Positions 34,846 to 47,329 of a stretch of 64,000 bases of DNA are shown here, piece after piece. Source of the DNA: Lithobates sylvaticus (lineage: Eukaryota > Chordata > Amphibia > Anura > Ranidae); the NCBI GenBank assembly GCA_028564925.1, contig CM053030.1, forward strand, positions 374,699,445-374,763,444, given 5' to 3'. Positions within the stretch are counted from its first letter, which is position 1. Every line of letters starts with the position of its first letter. Both the position numbers and the translations under genes were made by a program. The notes under the pieces were generated by a model, which saw only the letters and a program-made list of their open reading frames with translations, made no database searches and was not told where the DNA came from.

Positions 34846-37236
34846 CTGTCTCCTCTCTCCAACCACACGGCTGTGTGACCTACGTTCCCGGTACTGTTCA
34901 TGTTCCTTCTACGCTGGCTTATGTGCACTGTTCTCATTCCTACCCCTGCTGCAGCTCTGCCTTTACTCTCACTGCTTTGACGTCTCCCACTATCTCTTCA
35001 TCCATTGACAAGTATTGAGGGTGATGCTCCCTAAACCTGCTAGCTCCTCTCCGCACAGCTACTTTGCTTCCCCATTACTTACCATCTTGCTCAGAGCTGA
35101 TATCGTTGCTACGGGACTGCCTCTGTATCCGCAGATATACCGATGTTCTGTACCTCTTGCTGTTAGCCCCCCTGATGCTTGTTATACATTAGCGGTCATC
35201 ACTTTCGTTGTTCCCCTTCTTTCCTCTCCAGGTGCCGGGATGTTGGACTACTAGGGGTGCGTACTCCCCCTGCGCTTGTATAACATACCTGACTTTACAC
35301 GTTGCGATCCCTGGACGATGTTCCCGTCCACAATATTAAGCTACTTGCGGTCCGAAGGCTGGGTAATGTAACCCCATTAACAGGGATCGATTAATATTGG
35401 TAATATGTATGGCTTCATGCTTACTGTTCTATCTGGAAAGAATGTTTCTGTCACGGAATGTGTTAAACGGACGGTTCTAGGAGGGGAGGTCTGGGTTTAT
35501 GGTTTTGGTTGGGATATGCTGGACTGTGTTTTTGTTCTTTATCTATGCATGCCATGTTCCCCCTTCTTTAATCCACAAGGTTTTGATAGAACAAGGACTC
35601 CCCGCACTTTAACCTTGACGATAGACGATGTAGTACATTCTTGACTGGGTCTCTGCCCCCATGCATTCAGGCTGCTACTTTCCCTATCTATTAACCTAGC
35701 GACACTCCTAGTGCTCAGCTAATAATACACCTCCCAACCAGAGTTTGCTACATGATAGGTCTATGACCGTCATACTCTCCACATGCCCATCTCTCACTGT
35801 TTCTTTTTTATGCTTGCCGCCCTGGGACTCAATTGCCCTCGCCACTTTGCTAAGTACCACTAATGTCTGACACTTACTATGGTTCTCTACGACACTTCAT
35901 ATTATAAGGGTATATATGGTTAGTTACTCAAACCCCCAGGAAAATTTTCCCTTGGGATGCTTACTATACAGTTAATGTAGTAGGCGTACGGCACCATATT
36001 GCCTATGCACTACCGGCCTGAACACATGACAGCGACCCTCTATGCAACTATCGATACTTGATGCGCTGTCGGCCCTATAACCTTTTATTACGTTACCCAG
36101 GCCTGTGCTATCACATCTTACCTACCAACCATCATAGTGAATACAGTCACACTCTCGCTCAAAATTTTGTTTTTATTGTTTAAACCTATACTCGGATGTG
36201 TACACCAGGGAACTTATCGTAAAGCCCTTTTATTACCTGTCACACCTTTTACCGGGCATTATCCCACTCACTGACGGTACTTAACCGCCACTTGCTGACC
36301 TGACTGGACCTAAGCCGACGCAGTCAAGGATTACTACTACACGTGTTTTGACTGTGTATACACCCTGTCGCAACCACTCTGACCTGTGTGCTATTGAGGC
36401 TTACACACAGGTATATAATAGTTATGAGTGAAAAATTGTTAAACGTTTAGGTTGGGAAAATTAATTGCTATATGGTTCAGGTACTAACCCATTCGCTAAC
36501 CCTACACATTTTCTCACAACCAGTCATACCCGGACAGCTCATATAAGGTATGTAATGCCTCATGTACTGCTCCATCCCAGGGGTACCCCATTTCAAGCAC
36601 ATATGGCCTGCCTGAGACACTTACACCGTACCTATCACTTTGTATAATTTGATTTTGCCATTATTGTACATATATACACCGGAACATTGACCGTAACCAA
36701 TGTTTATAGATTACGGAATGTCAGTTCTCCTAACAACTTGGACTACCCCTCACTCGGGCTTATGTATACACTCCATAAGGTACTCCCTTACTCCCTCTGC
36801 GTGTCACATATGGGTAAAAACTAAATGCGAACTAAGGCTGGTTTATCTTTTTGTTTTTGTTTTAGTTTCTTCAAAACCTCACTACCTTCGTCTCCTCCCA
36901 TAGGCTTTACTAGAGAGGTAACGGCGGTACTGCCATACACCTTGATCCATACCCTATTAGGTTCTGGCCAACCCCCAGACAACGTTGTGGTTTGTTTGAC
37001 TTCACTATTCGACTATCTAGACACACCGCTCACACGTTGTACCTTTCTAGCCTACTTTAGGGTAGTCTAGGTTGCTTCTTCCTCACCCCACCCACCCTTA
37101 TCTACTCTTTCTGCCTCCCCATAGTCGTGTTGCTGGCAACACGCTACTGGTTCTGCCCTCTCCCTCTACTCTGCCTTTTTTTTTTTTGTTTCCCCCCACT
37201 CACACTAACACCTTGTCTCACAGCGTGGGTGATAGC
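34846..37236 (+). other. Long inter-ORF region of the LINE
   Basis: About 2.4 kb between ORF1 and ORF2. It is pyrimidine-rich on the + strand like the rest of the element, with only short frames and no recognisable protein. I found no target duplication or inverted ends that would mark a separate insertion. It therefore appears to belong to the LINE. Confidence 0.6.
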
Positions 37237-40200
37237 ATGACGGATATGCCACCCGCTCCCACAGGTCTACCGACTTCCTCTACACGTTCTCATTTCCCCC
37301 AGGTGAAATTTTGTTCCTTAAACGTTCGGGGCCTTAATATTCCTGAGAAGAGATCTCAGGTTCTACATGCCTTACAGAAGGACAGAATAAATATTGCATT
37401 TTTACAAGAAACCCACTTTCGTTCTGACAATGTGCCTAAGTTGTTCAATCATCACTTTCCCACAGTTTACCATGCCACTACTGACGCCTCTAAATCAAAG
37501 GGGGTCGCTATACTACTATCGAAAAACTGCCCATTGAAGGTCACAGACATCGAACGCGATGCAAATGGTCGATACCTATTTCTCAAGGGTACCCTGTACG
37601 ACAGACCTATTACACTAGCAAACCTTTACACTTCAACTGCTTACTGAATTTTATGCAGGCATCCTCATTGTTGGTGGCGATTTCAACGTTGCTCTTAACC
37701 CATCTCAAGACTCCTCAAATGGTCGCTCCTCCCTACCCTTTAGTGCTCTGAGAGCTATCAAACAAAGGTTTCAAGAATTGACACTTCACGATGCATGGCG
37801 CACGTTACACCCTAACGACAGGGATTTCACTTTCTACTCCCCACCTCATAATAAATACTCCAGACTTGACCACTTTTTTATTTCCCAAGCTGACTTGACA
37901 CTCTTAACTAAAGCCACGATAGACCCTATGCTGATCTCCGATCACAGCCCCGTTTCCATGACTTTATCCGTGCCACTTACCCGTACACATCGCCCAATCT
38001 GGCGCCTAGACAATTCCCTTCTGACTGATCCGCTGAATGCACAGACAATTAGTACCCGACTTACCCAATATTTAATGCGTTCTCAGAGGTGAATTTATCT
38101 CCATGGCAGCCCATTTTCACAAGGCTTCGCTTGCTGATCAAACACTTTCACAACTGCTTAAGGTCAGAGAGGAACTTAAAGAGGCATTGACTAAAGAGCT
38201 TAAACGCAAATATATGTTAACGCAAAAACTATTTTATGAATTTGGGAACAAATCTGGTAGATTGTTGGCGAGGGCACTTCAACGCAAGAAGGCCTCAACA
38301 ACTATACACAAGATCGTTGACCCCACAGGCGCCTCTCACATATCCCCTGCTGACATATCCAACCAATTTGTCTCCTACTTCTCCAAACTCTACAACCTAC
38401 CCAACTCTGCTCAAACAGGCCCCACCTCCCACAGGAGGGAACTAATCTCAGACTTTCTAGCACAATATGGCATGCCCCAAATCTCCTTGGAAGACTCAGA
38501 GACTTTAGATGAACCTATCACTTCGGATGACATTATAGCATCCTTGAAACAACTCAAACAGGGCAAAAGTCCTGGCCCAGATGGGTTGACTGTGAGCTAC
38601 TACAAGACATTTCAAGATATACTCATGCCACATCTCCTCTCTACTTTTAACTCGTTTGCCTCATCTGACCCGATACCTGTTGACCTTCTGGAGGCCCATA
38701 TTACATTAATACCCAAACCAGGTAGGGACGATACTATGGTATCCAATTACAGACCTATTTCCCTTTTAAATGTGGATCTGAAATTGTATGCGAAGATCCT
38801 CACTAACCGTGTTCTCCCTCTTCTTTCTCAACTGATCTCTCTAGACCAGGTGGGCTTTATCCCTGGTCGAGAGGCCAGGGACAACACGATCAAAGCCCTA
38901 CATATCCACCACTGGCTCTCATGTAAATCCTCCCAAAAGGGTTTATTTCTATCACTTGATGCGGAGAAGGCGTTCGACAGAGTGGACTGGGAGTACATGT
39001 CCTCCACATTACAGGCTGTGGGATTTCCCCCTCGATTCATGCAGATGATCATGGCATTATACTCCCATCCCACAGCTAGGATACGGATAAATGGCCACCT
39101 GTCGGACGCCTTCCCCGTGTTGAACGGTACACGTCAGGGATGCCCTCTTTCACCCCTCATCTTCATTCTTACCATAGAACCTTTTTTGCGCAGACTTCGT
39201 GCAAATCCTGATATTAAAGGAATTGATGTTTGCAATAAACAATATAAGCTTGCAGCCTACGCGGACGACATACTCCTTTTCCTCTCTGACCCTATTGTCA
39301 CTATACCTAACCTTCTGAAAGATTTTGCCCTTTTTAAAGATCTATCCAATTTACAAATTAACTTTTCAAAATCAAAAGCCATTAACATCTCCCTCCCGAC
39401 ACAGACTGTAGTTCAATGCAAATCAAACTTTCCCTTTCACTGGGAACATAAGGCCCTCACCTACCTGGGAATACAATTGCCTACTAACCTACACGACCTA
39501 TACGACCTCAACTTTCTCCCCATTCTTCGAAATATACAAAATGATCTTCTCAAGTGGACGTCCGGCCACTTTCTTGGTTCGGGCGTACTGCCATTCTGAA
39601 AATGAATATTTTACCCCGCATATTATACCTCCTTCAGACCATTCCGATCACGCTCCCTACTTCGTTTTTCTCATCCTATAAAAGGATGTGTCGAAATTTC
39701 ATATGGGCAGGAAAATCCCCTAGGCTTAGCTGGGAGACTTTAACAATCCCCAAATCCAAAGGAGGCCTAAGCCTACCTGACATACATAAGTATCACTCTG
39801 CATGCCATCTCACAAGAGTGATTGATTGGCATATCCATGAGCTCTCTAAAGATTGGATCAACATTGAAGGAGCATTTGATACAACCCCTTTAACTCATCT
39901 TCCATGGATAGCAACACCCAACATTCCTAAAACGTACTCTTCCCACCCGCTCACTGGAGCGACTTTACAAGTCTTTCGTTCTACCGCCCGTACTCTCCGA
40001 TGGTCACCCCACCCCGGCCCCTTGACTCCTTTAGATGGTAACCCGGGCTTCCCACCAGGAATTGCTCCTTCTCACACGCACAATGGCTTGCCATCGCCCT
40101 CTCTCAAAGCCTCCCAATTTTTTCACGACTCTAACATGTTATCATTTTCTGACGTCCACTCCCATTTTCCTGACTATCAAATCCCCTTCTACAAATTTCT

Positions 40201-40960
40201 CCAAATTAGACACTTCCTTGCCAGCGCGCGTCCATCTTCACAATGGTGCAGAGCACTTACCCCTTTTGAGGTACTTTGCACCAATGACTCCCCCCTAAGA
40301 CACCTCATCTCCGCAACATACTCGATGTTCTTTGATAATTTTGACCCTAAGCACAATTCATTAGTCAAGGTATGGGAAAGAGAACTAGGCATAGATTTAG
40401 CTACTGAGGATTGGGAACATATCTATACCTATATTCACAAAAGCTCTATGAATGTGTCGGCCCAAGAAAACTCCTACAAAATCTATGCCAGATGGTATCG
40501 TACTCCGGATATTATTCACAAATACCTACCGGAGGTCTCACCCCTCTGTTGGAGATGTAGTCTAGAAACAGGCTCCCCACTTCATATATGGTGGGATTGT
40601 ATTTTGATCAAACCCTATTGGGAAAAAATTCATAAGGCCATAACACTTGTTTCAACCTATACGGTAGCGCTGACACCAACACAATTTCTACTACACCACC
40701 TCTCGATCCCACACTCCGTTTATAAAAAGTCTGTCATACCACATTTACTGAACGCAGCAAAACAATGCATACCACTTCACTGGAAAACACCAGTTGTTCC
40801 CACGCTGTTGGAGTGGAGCAACCGAGTGGATAGAATCTCAGACTTAGAAAGCATTATTCACCAAGCCAGGGATACCCCATCCGCCTATAGTGCCACCTGG
40901 ACCTGTTGGATACTTTTCAAAGACTCACAGTCTTACCAGGATCTTATTAGCCTACCTTGA
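37237..40960 (+). pseudogene. LINE ORF2: endonuclease and reverse transcriptase
   Basis: ORF2 makes the enzyme that nicks target DNA and copies the RNA into it. The probable ATG at 37237 starts MTDMPPAPTG. The endonuclease domain has LNVRGL, LQETHFRSD, GGDFNV (about 37676) and SDHSPV (about 37937). The reverse transcriptase has SPGPDGLTV, LIPKPGRDD, SLDAEKAFDRV, GTRQGCPLSPL and the catalytic YADDILLF (39258). The C-terminus has CWRC...HIWWDC (about 40546-40595). The frame is broken at three places: near 37640, near 38090, and by loss of one base near 39560 (TSRPLSWFG expected). All catalytic residues I can check are present. It could not make full-length protein but is close to intact. Confidence 0.92.
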
Positions 40961-41731
40961 CCTGGCATTTTCCTGATTACCTCCTTGAACCTCAACGGCT
41001 GTTTACTGTGACCACTATCCGTCATGCTATCAGGACCCAGATCACCTCCCTACCGGCTGGCTCCGGACACAGCTCTCCACTATCTCTCTACACCCCACAT
41101 ATGTTCTTTCTGATAACCCTCTACCTCTTTAGTATAACTCTCTTTTAGTTTTGAAAGTTTTCGCTTCTCGCGGATTTCGGCCGCCCACTCCAAGGTACCT
41201 TAAGTACGAAATAAGACGCCATTGCGTATCTCACACTATAGTGCTTTTTTTTTTTTTTTTCCCGCTCCCTTTGCACAGCATGTTCCCATTAGGGGTGCAA
41301 AGGTTGAGTGGTCCATGCTGTACTTATAAATGAGATTCTCCTCCTTTTTCTTCCTTCTTTTTCCTCTTCAATTTACTTTTAGGATTAGTACCTACTATCG
41401 CTTTCCATACATACATGGGAGGCCCACCACCCCCCCCCCCCCCCCCCCCCCCCCACCACATGGACCCCTGATTATCAGTGGTTACAATTGCAACTTGACC
41501 TATACTTGTTTTGAACATGTATTTCAGATTATATGTACGCAACAACTGCTGATGTTTTCAAATACTGCTGTGCCTCCATGCCTTTCATGACCTTTTCATA
41601 GGGGGTTGTTATGTTCTGGAATATATGTTTCGCACGGATTACATTGTTCAACTGTTGTTTCCTATATTTGTACTTGTTATGCCTTTATCAATAAAATATA
41701 TTGGAAAAAAAAAAAAAATAACAGTAACCAT

Positions 41732-41880
41732 ATCCTTGCAATAAGGCACTAATTTGGGACATCTCCATATCATATGTATAAAGTCGCCAGTATGAGCATT
41801 ACATTTGGGACAAAGTCTTTTCTTCCCCATGCAAATAGTTGTGCTGGCATCCTATAAGTATGGTATAAAAGTTGTAATCA
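41732..41880 (-). mobile_element. Older L1-group LINE fragment, part 2
   Basis: On the minus strand this reads MGKKRLCPKCNAHTGDFIH, then MIWRCPKL, the CxxC...H...W-x-C knuckle at the C-terminus of L1 ORF2. It joins to the 32918-33582 fragment once the young LINE and one copy of its target duplication are removed. The 5' limit, near 41880, is where the DIRS terminal repeat starts. Confidence 0.82.
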
Positions 41881-41888
41881 TTTTCTTT

Positions 41889-44800
41889 TTCATACATCAT
41901 GGGACACAGAGTCAGGCTTATATTCATTACCTGCTGGGCTATACTTCATCTCCAGGTGAATGGACACTGGTAGACCAAAGGTCTTTAGACAGAAAGTGAT
42001 CCCCCTATATAACCCCTCCCATACAGGGAGCACTTCAGTTTTTTACCAGTGTCTGCAAGGTAGATGGCACGGTTTGTTTGAGTTCTCTGAGCTCCAGGTC
42101 TCTAATCCCACAAATAAATGAATCAAGGGATTGACCGATCGGATCCATTTGACACAGGCTTTATATGCTTAGATAAATGGTACCCAAGCCTCGCAAAGGT
42201 GGCTGTACAGGTCCAAGGGTGTGGACCTTAAACATGAAAAGGGTGCCCAGTCCTTGAAGGTCCTCAAGGAGCATGCAAGCCATAGATGCAGCAGTCTCCT
42301 CCTTAAACAAGAACTTCCAAAGTCCTTTCTTGTATTGAGAGGTATGGACTCCAGAGAGAGAGATATAAGTTTGCCCCTGTTCAAATCATTAGTAAGACCT
42401 CATCTGGAATATGCAGTTCAGTTTTGGGCACCGGTTCTCAAAAAGGATATTGGGGAACTGGAGAAAGTGCAGAGAAGGGCAACCAAACTGATAAGAGGCG
42501 TGGAGGAGCTCAGCTATGAGGAAAGATTAGAGGAACTGAATTTATTCACTTTTCATAAGAGGAGATTAAGGGGGGCTACTATCAACATATACAAATATAT
42601 AAGGGGTCCATATAGTGAACTTGGTGTTCAGTTATTCACTTTACAGTCAACAAAGAGGACTAGGGGGCACTCTTTACGTCTAGAGGAAAAGAGATTTCAT
42701 CTCTAAATACGAAAAGGTTTCTTCACAGTAAGGGCTGTGGAAATGTGGAATAGACTCCCTGCAGAGGTGGTTCTGGCCAGCTCAGTAGATTGCTTTAAGA
42801 AAGGCCTGGATTATTTCCTAAATGTACATAATATAACTGGGTACTAACATTTATAGGTAAAGTTGATCCGGGAAAAATCTGATTGCCCCTCAGGGGATCA
42901 GGAAGGAATTTTTTTCCCCTGCTTTAGCAAATTGGATCATGCTTTGCTGGGGTTTTTCGCCTTCCTCTGGATCAACTGTGGGTGTAGAATTGGGTATATA
43001 GGATTGTATGATATTTTATTTTTAATTTTTTTTGTGGTTGAACTGGATGGACTTGTGTCTTTTTTCAACCTAACTAACTATGTAACTATGTTGACTTGTC
43101 CAGGTAGAAAACGCACAGGGCTTGAAAGACCCCGTTGACAAGAAATTGGAGTCAATATTAAATGCTTCCTTTTCTTTGGCCAGTTCAGCTATTCAGCCAG
43201 CTGTTGCAGCAATTGGTATCTGCCAGTCCGTAAAGGATCAGGTCAAACGGCCTGATAGGCCTAACTAGGAGGATGATCTGCCTGAAAATAAGACAGCTAT
43301 TTCTCAAGCGCTGTGTTTAGCTGTTGACGCATTAAAGGGATTCAATACAGCAGGTTTCTCGTTTGGCTCTTGTCTATACATATGACTTTTGTGGCTTAAG
43401 AACTGGTCAGCCGAGTTTCCTTGTGAAAAGTTATTAGCAGGTTTCCCTTTTTATGGGGAACATTTATTGGTGATAGTTTGGACGAATATATCAAAAAGAT
43501 ATATTTGTCAAAAAGAAGAGGGAAGAGTTCTTTACTTCCTGTGAAGAAAAGCACCAGACGTCCCTCGTTTAAAACTTCAGGGTCTACTTCCTCAGATGTC
43601 TCAGCCACCACCAATAGGACGCTAGGGCCAGGGACAAGCCGCAAGTCCAGGGCCAGAAAAAGCCCTGGGTCCGAAACTCTTCTAAACCCAGCACAAAGCC
43701 TTCCTTTTGAGGAGACGCCCCCACTCTATCAGGTGGGGGGAAGGCTGCTGCACTTTGCGGACATTTGGCGGATTCTCAAAAAAGGAGACTTATTGCTTCA
43801 GGCACTACATCATTTAGTGCATCAAGGTGTGATTGTACAGGTACTTGTATCTGAAGGAGCAAATCTGTTTTACGGTTTAAAAAACAAATGAGATCACAGG
43901 GCCCAGTTTTGGACCTAAGATTCCTGAACCAGTATCTACTGATCCAGTCCTTTCGGATGGAGTCTGTCCGCTCAGTTGTAGCCTCGCTCTAGATGGAAGT
44001 GTTTTTAGCCTCCAGCGATATAAAGGACGCGTATTTACACGTACATATCTTTCAGCCTCATCAGAGGTTCCTGCGATTTGCAGTAGAGGAACGTCATTTT
44101 CTGTTGGCTCTACCCTTCCGGCTTGCTACAGCTCCCCGGGTGTTCACAAAAGTCCTAGCACCAGTACTGGGATCCTGGTGCTTGAGTATCTGGACGACCT
44201 CCTGCTCAGAGATCACTCATTACAGGCTCTAGAACAGAGCATAACATGCACAGTGCGGTATTTGAAAAGCTTAGGCTGGATCAAAAATACAGAAAAGTCA
44301 GCCTTGAAACCAGCTCAAGGTCTAAAGTATTTAGGTCTGATCCTAGATACGGTCCAAGCAAGAGTATTCTTGCCACCCGCAGGGATCTGTGCCCTGAAGA
44401 ATCAGGTGCATCAGATAAGGGGCACCAGACAACCCTCCATTCGGCTCTATATGAGTCTTTTAGGGAGGATAGTATCCTCCTTCGAGGTGGTGCCCTATGC
44501 CCAGTTCCATTCCAGGTCTCTACAACAAGACATCTTGTTGGCTTGGAACAGGAGAGGACACGCCCTGGATTATCCAATGTTTTTATCTCCTCGGGCACGC
44601 TTAAGCCTAAACTGGTGGTTGCAGGATCAGAACCTGCGAAAGGGAATATCCTTCCTCCCGGTAACTTGGAGAGTACTGACTACAGATGCCAGTCTCTCAG
44701 GCTGGGGAGCGACCCTAGAGGGGCTCACAGCTCAAGGGAAATGGTCAAGGACAGAACAGATCCTGCCCATCAACGTCCTGGAATTACGGGCAGTACGACT

Positions 44801-46620
44801 GGCCCTACGGTCATGGACGGTGGAACTTCAGGACTGCCCTATCAGGGTTCAGTCCGACAATGCCACTGCAGTGGTCTATATAAACCACCAAGGCGGTACC
44901 AGGAGTCGTTCAGCTCTGAAGGAGATGAACCACATACTAGCCTGGGCAGAGGGACATGTGCCTATTCTATTGGCAGTTCATATCCCGGGAGTAGAGAACT
45001 GGAAGGCAGATTATCTCAGCCACCAACAGATCTGCCTGGGGGAATGGTCCCTACACCCAGGGGTGTTGCAGGAAATTTTCCAACATTGGGGATGGCCAGA
45101 GGTCGACTGACGGTCATCCAGGTTCAACAACAAGCTACAGCAGTTTGTGTCCTGAACAAGAGATCCTTTGGCAATCGGAGCAAATGCTCTGGTAGTTCCA
45201 TGGAGCCAGTACTCCCTGGTTTATGCTTTCCCTCCGATCCCTCTCCTTCTACATTTTTTGCGCAGGATTTGGAGAGAGGGAGTTCCATTCATTCTGGTGG
45301 CACCAGCCTGGCCCAGAAGGCCCCTGAAAAAGGGGTGACACTGACAATAGAGGGGCCATGGACGCGTCCTATATTCCACCCCAATTTACAGTCTCTAAAT
45401 TTGATGGCATGGCTATTGAAGCCAGGGTGTTAAAGGGCCGTGGCATCTCGGGACCAGTGGTGTCTAACCTAGTGAATGCTATAAAAGCTGTCACTAGGAA
45501 GATCTATCATAAGGTCTGGAAGACTTATATTGTTTGGTGTGAAGCCAAAAAATGGCATCCTCTGAAATACGTGATTGGGAGAATTCTCTCTTTTCTACAG
45601 TCAGCTGTGGAAATCAAATTGGCCTTGAGTACAATAAGAGGTCAAGTTTCGGCCCTATCAGTATTCTTCCAAAGGCCCTCCCATTCACTGGTCTGAACCT
45701 TTATGCAGGTTTGCTTCCCCCCATTAGTTCACCTATGTGTCCTTGGGACTTGAACTAGCTGCTATCTGTGTTACAGAAACAACCATTTGAACCTATCAAG
45801 GAAATTCCATTAGACATGCTGTCACACAAGCTAGACTTCCTGATGACTATCACCTCGGCTAGAAGGCTCTTTCATGCAGGGAACCGTACTTGATGCTTCA
45901 CCAAGACAGGGTTGTGTTACGACCTGTTCCATCCTTTTTGCCAAAAGTGGTGTCGGCCTTTCATTTAAATCAGGACTTTATTTTGCCATCTTTTTTCTCT
46001 CAGTCTCGTTCAGCAGAAGAGACTGCACTCCTTGGACGTTGTCTGGGCTGTCAAGGTTTAGTTGTCTAGATGTGCAGAGATCTGTGGATCAGACTCATTT
46101 TTTGTTTTACCAAAAGGACCCAAGAAAGGGCAGGCAGCTTCCAAGCTTCCATTGCCAATTGGGTCCGTCAATTGGTCATTCAGGCCTACGGTCTGTAACG
46201 TAAAGCTCCTCCCTTCAAGGTCAGAGCTCATTCTACCAGGGGTTTAGGAATTCAGTTCACATTTGCAGCGCTATCCAAATTATTCATTCATTAATTCATT
46301 CATTCCTGGGCTTTTCGCCATCAGATATCTGTGGCTCAGATTTGTAAGGCTGCTACCTGGTCTTCAGTGCATACGTTCACAAAATGTTATCAAGTGGATG
46401 TTCGAGCAGCCAAGGACTCTGCTTTCGGCCGCAGTGTACTGTGGGCTGCTGTATAAGTTCTGGTGGCTATTGTTTGGCAGGGTGTCTCCCTCCCCTCAAG
46501 GCTATTGCTCTGGGATGCCCCAGCAGGTAATGAATATTAGCCTGACTCTGTGTTCCATGATGTACTCAAATTAAGGGATTTTGCAGGTAAGTATGATAAA
46601 AAAAATCCTATTTTTGAGCA
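41889..46620 (+). mobile_element. DIRS-type retroelement fossil
   Basis: A tyrosine-recombinase retroelement of the DIRS group. Terminal inverted repeats are visible as CATCATGGGACACAGAGTCA near 41896 and its inverse near 46535. Between them lie a weakly recognisable first region, a reverse transcriptase and RNase H region (about 43.99-45.11 kb), and a tyrosine-recombinase region (about 45.36-46.47 kb). A CR1-like LINE fragment is inserted near its left end (42312-43091). The copy is broken, with roughly ten or more breaks. It is moderately old, since one part of the polymerase region still reads open for about 310 codons. Confidence 0.85.
42312..43091 (+). mobile_element. CR1-like LINE 3' fragment
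   Basis: A frame over 42320-42706 reads LFKSLVRPHLEYAVQFWAP, then KKDIGELEKVQRRATKLI and LRGATINIYKYI, the C-terminal thumb region of CR1/L2-type ORF2. After one stop it continues as RKGFFTVRAVEMWNRLP. The 3' end is GGACTTGTGTCTTTTTTCAA followed by TAACTAACTATGTAACTATG, an 8-bp-type terminal repeat as known for CR1. No target duplication was seen. It interrupts the DIRS fossil. Confidence 0.85.
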
Positions 46621-46747
46621 GCAGAAACTGACATCAAGGGTACAGCTGCCAGAGCAGACTCCCAATAGCCTCCATCTATTTGCCCTATCACCCTCCCATT
46701 TTCTCATACAGGGCAGGGATGCTGAGTTTTGTGACAATGAAAGTAAA

Positions 46748-47040
46748 GCCTGGTACACACTATGAGTTTTTTTTCCATTGAACCCAGCTGGTTCAACGAA
46801 ATTAAACTGTCACCTCCGGTCTGAGCCACTGTACTAACGATCCAATGTTAGTACAGCAATCTCCCCCACTGAGCTGTTGTGTTCTGTCAGGGGAGCACTG
46901 ATCGGGAGGTGGTTGGCTGCTGGTTTTCTAGGCTTCTGTCGGACCAGCTGCCTTACACAGGGGCCCAAATGTCGGCTGTTTTTTATTGAACTGGCCGATG
47001 TCATCCGGCATTTGACCCGGGGCTTTAATGTGATTAAATA
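46748..47040. mobile_element. MITE, related to 61946
   Basis: It begins AAAGCCTGGTACACACTATGA, as at 61946. Both copies share the interior GTACTAAC...TTAGTA(C/A)AGC, CTGAGCTGTTGTGTTC and GGCTGTT...ATTGAAC text. The right end is decayed (GGGGCTTTAATGTG). No frame. A short (TTA)n run follows at 47073. Confidence 0.65.
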
Positions 47041-47134
47041 CGGGAGATGATTTATTTTATGTTTGATTGTTTATTATTATTATTATTGTGTGCACTAAAA
47101 TTAACTTTAGTGTACATTTTACAAAAAAAATTGC

Positions 47135-47250
47135 ATTTGATCAACATGTGCACCAATATCATGTGACATGAAAAACGCAACTACCATCATTTTATTCCCC
47201 AGGATCTCTGCTCTCAGAAAATAAATACTTTTGGGGGGTTTAACAAATTA
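47135..47250. repeat. TTAA-family tail, decayed
   Basis: ATATCATGTGACATGAAAAACGC and CCATCATTTTATTCCCCAGGATC match the tail of the 14859 and 51600 repeats (TATGGTGTGACATAAAATATTGC, CCATTTTATTCTCTAGAGTC). Confidence 0.5.
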
Positions 47251-47329
47251 ATTTAAATAAATAAATAAGGCATTGCCATTGAGTAGAGTACATTTGAGTT
47301 CAGGCTTTAAAATTAATACATTCTTCTTC

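Larger units (their letters stand above)
33583..41716 (+). mobile_element. Full-length L1-group LINE, young
   Basis: AATAACAGTAACCAT at 33568-33582 and 41717-41731 is a perfect 15-bp target duplication. The element starts GGGGGCTTGGCTTGGCCGAG and ends TCAATAAAATATATTGG plus an A tail, 8.1 kb in all. The 5' leader is about 114 bp, ORF1 lies at 33697-34842, an unusually long spacer of about 2.4 kb follows (34843-37236), then ORF2 (37237-40960) and a 740-bp 3' region with a C16-20 run near 41431. ORF1 is open and ORF2 has only three frame breaks and no in-frame stops, so it inserted recently. The protein set places it in the L1/Tx1 group known from amphibians. Confidence 0.93.

Noticed and set aside
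41330-41590. Frame with a poly-proline run
   Set aside because: The prolines are the C-run near 41431 in the 3' region of the LINE.
44246-45433. 395-codon open frame
   Set aside because: It overlaps the recognisable polymerase region of the DIRS fossil in another frame and has no domain of its own.
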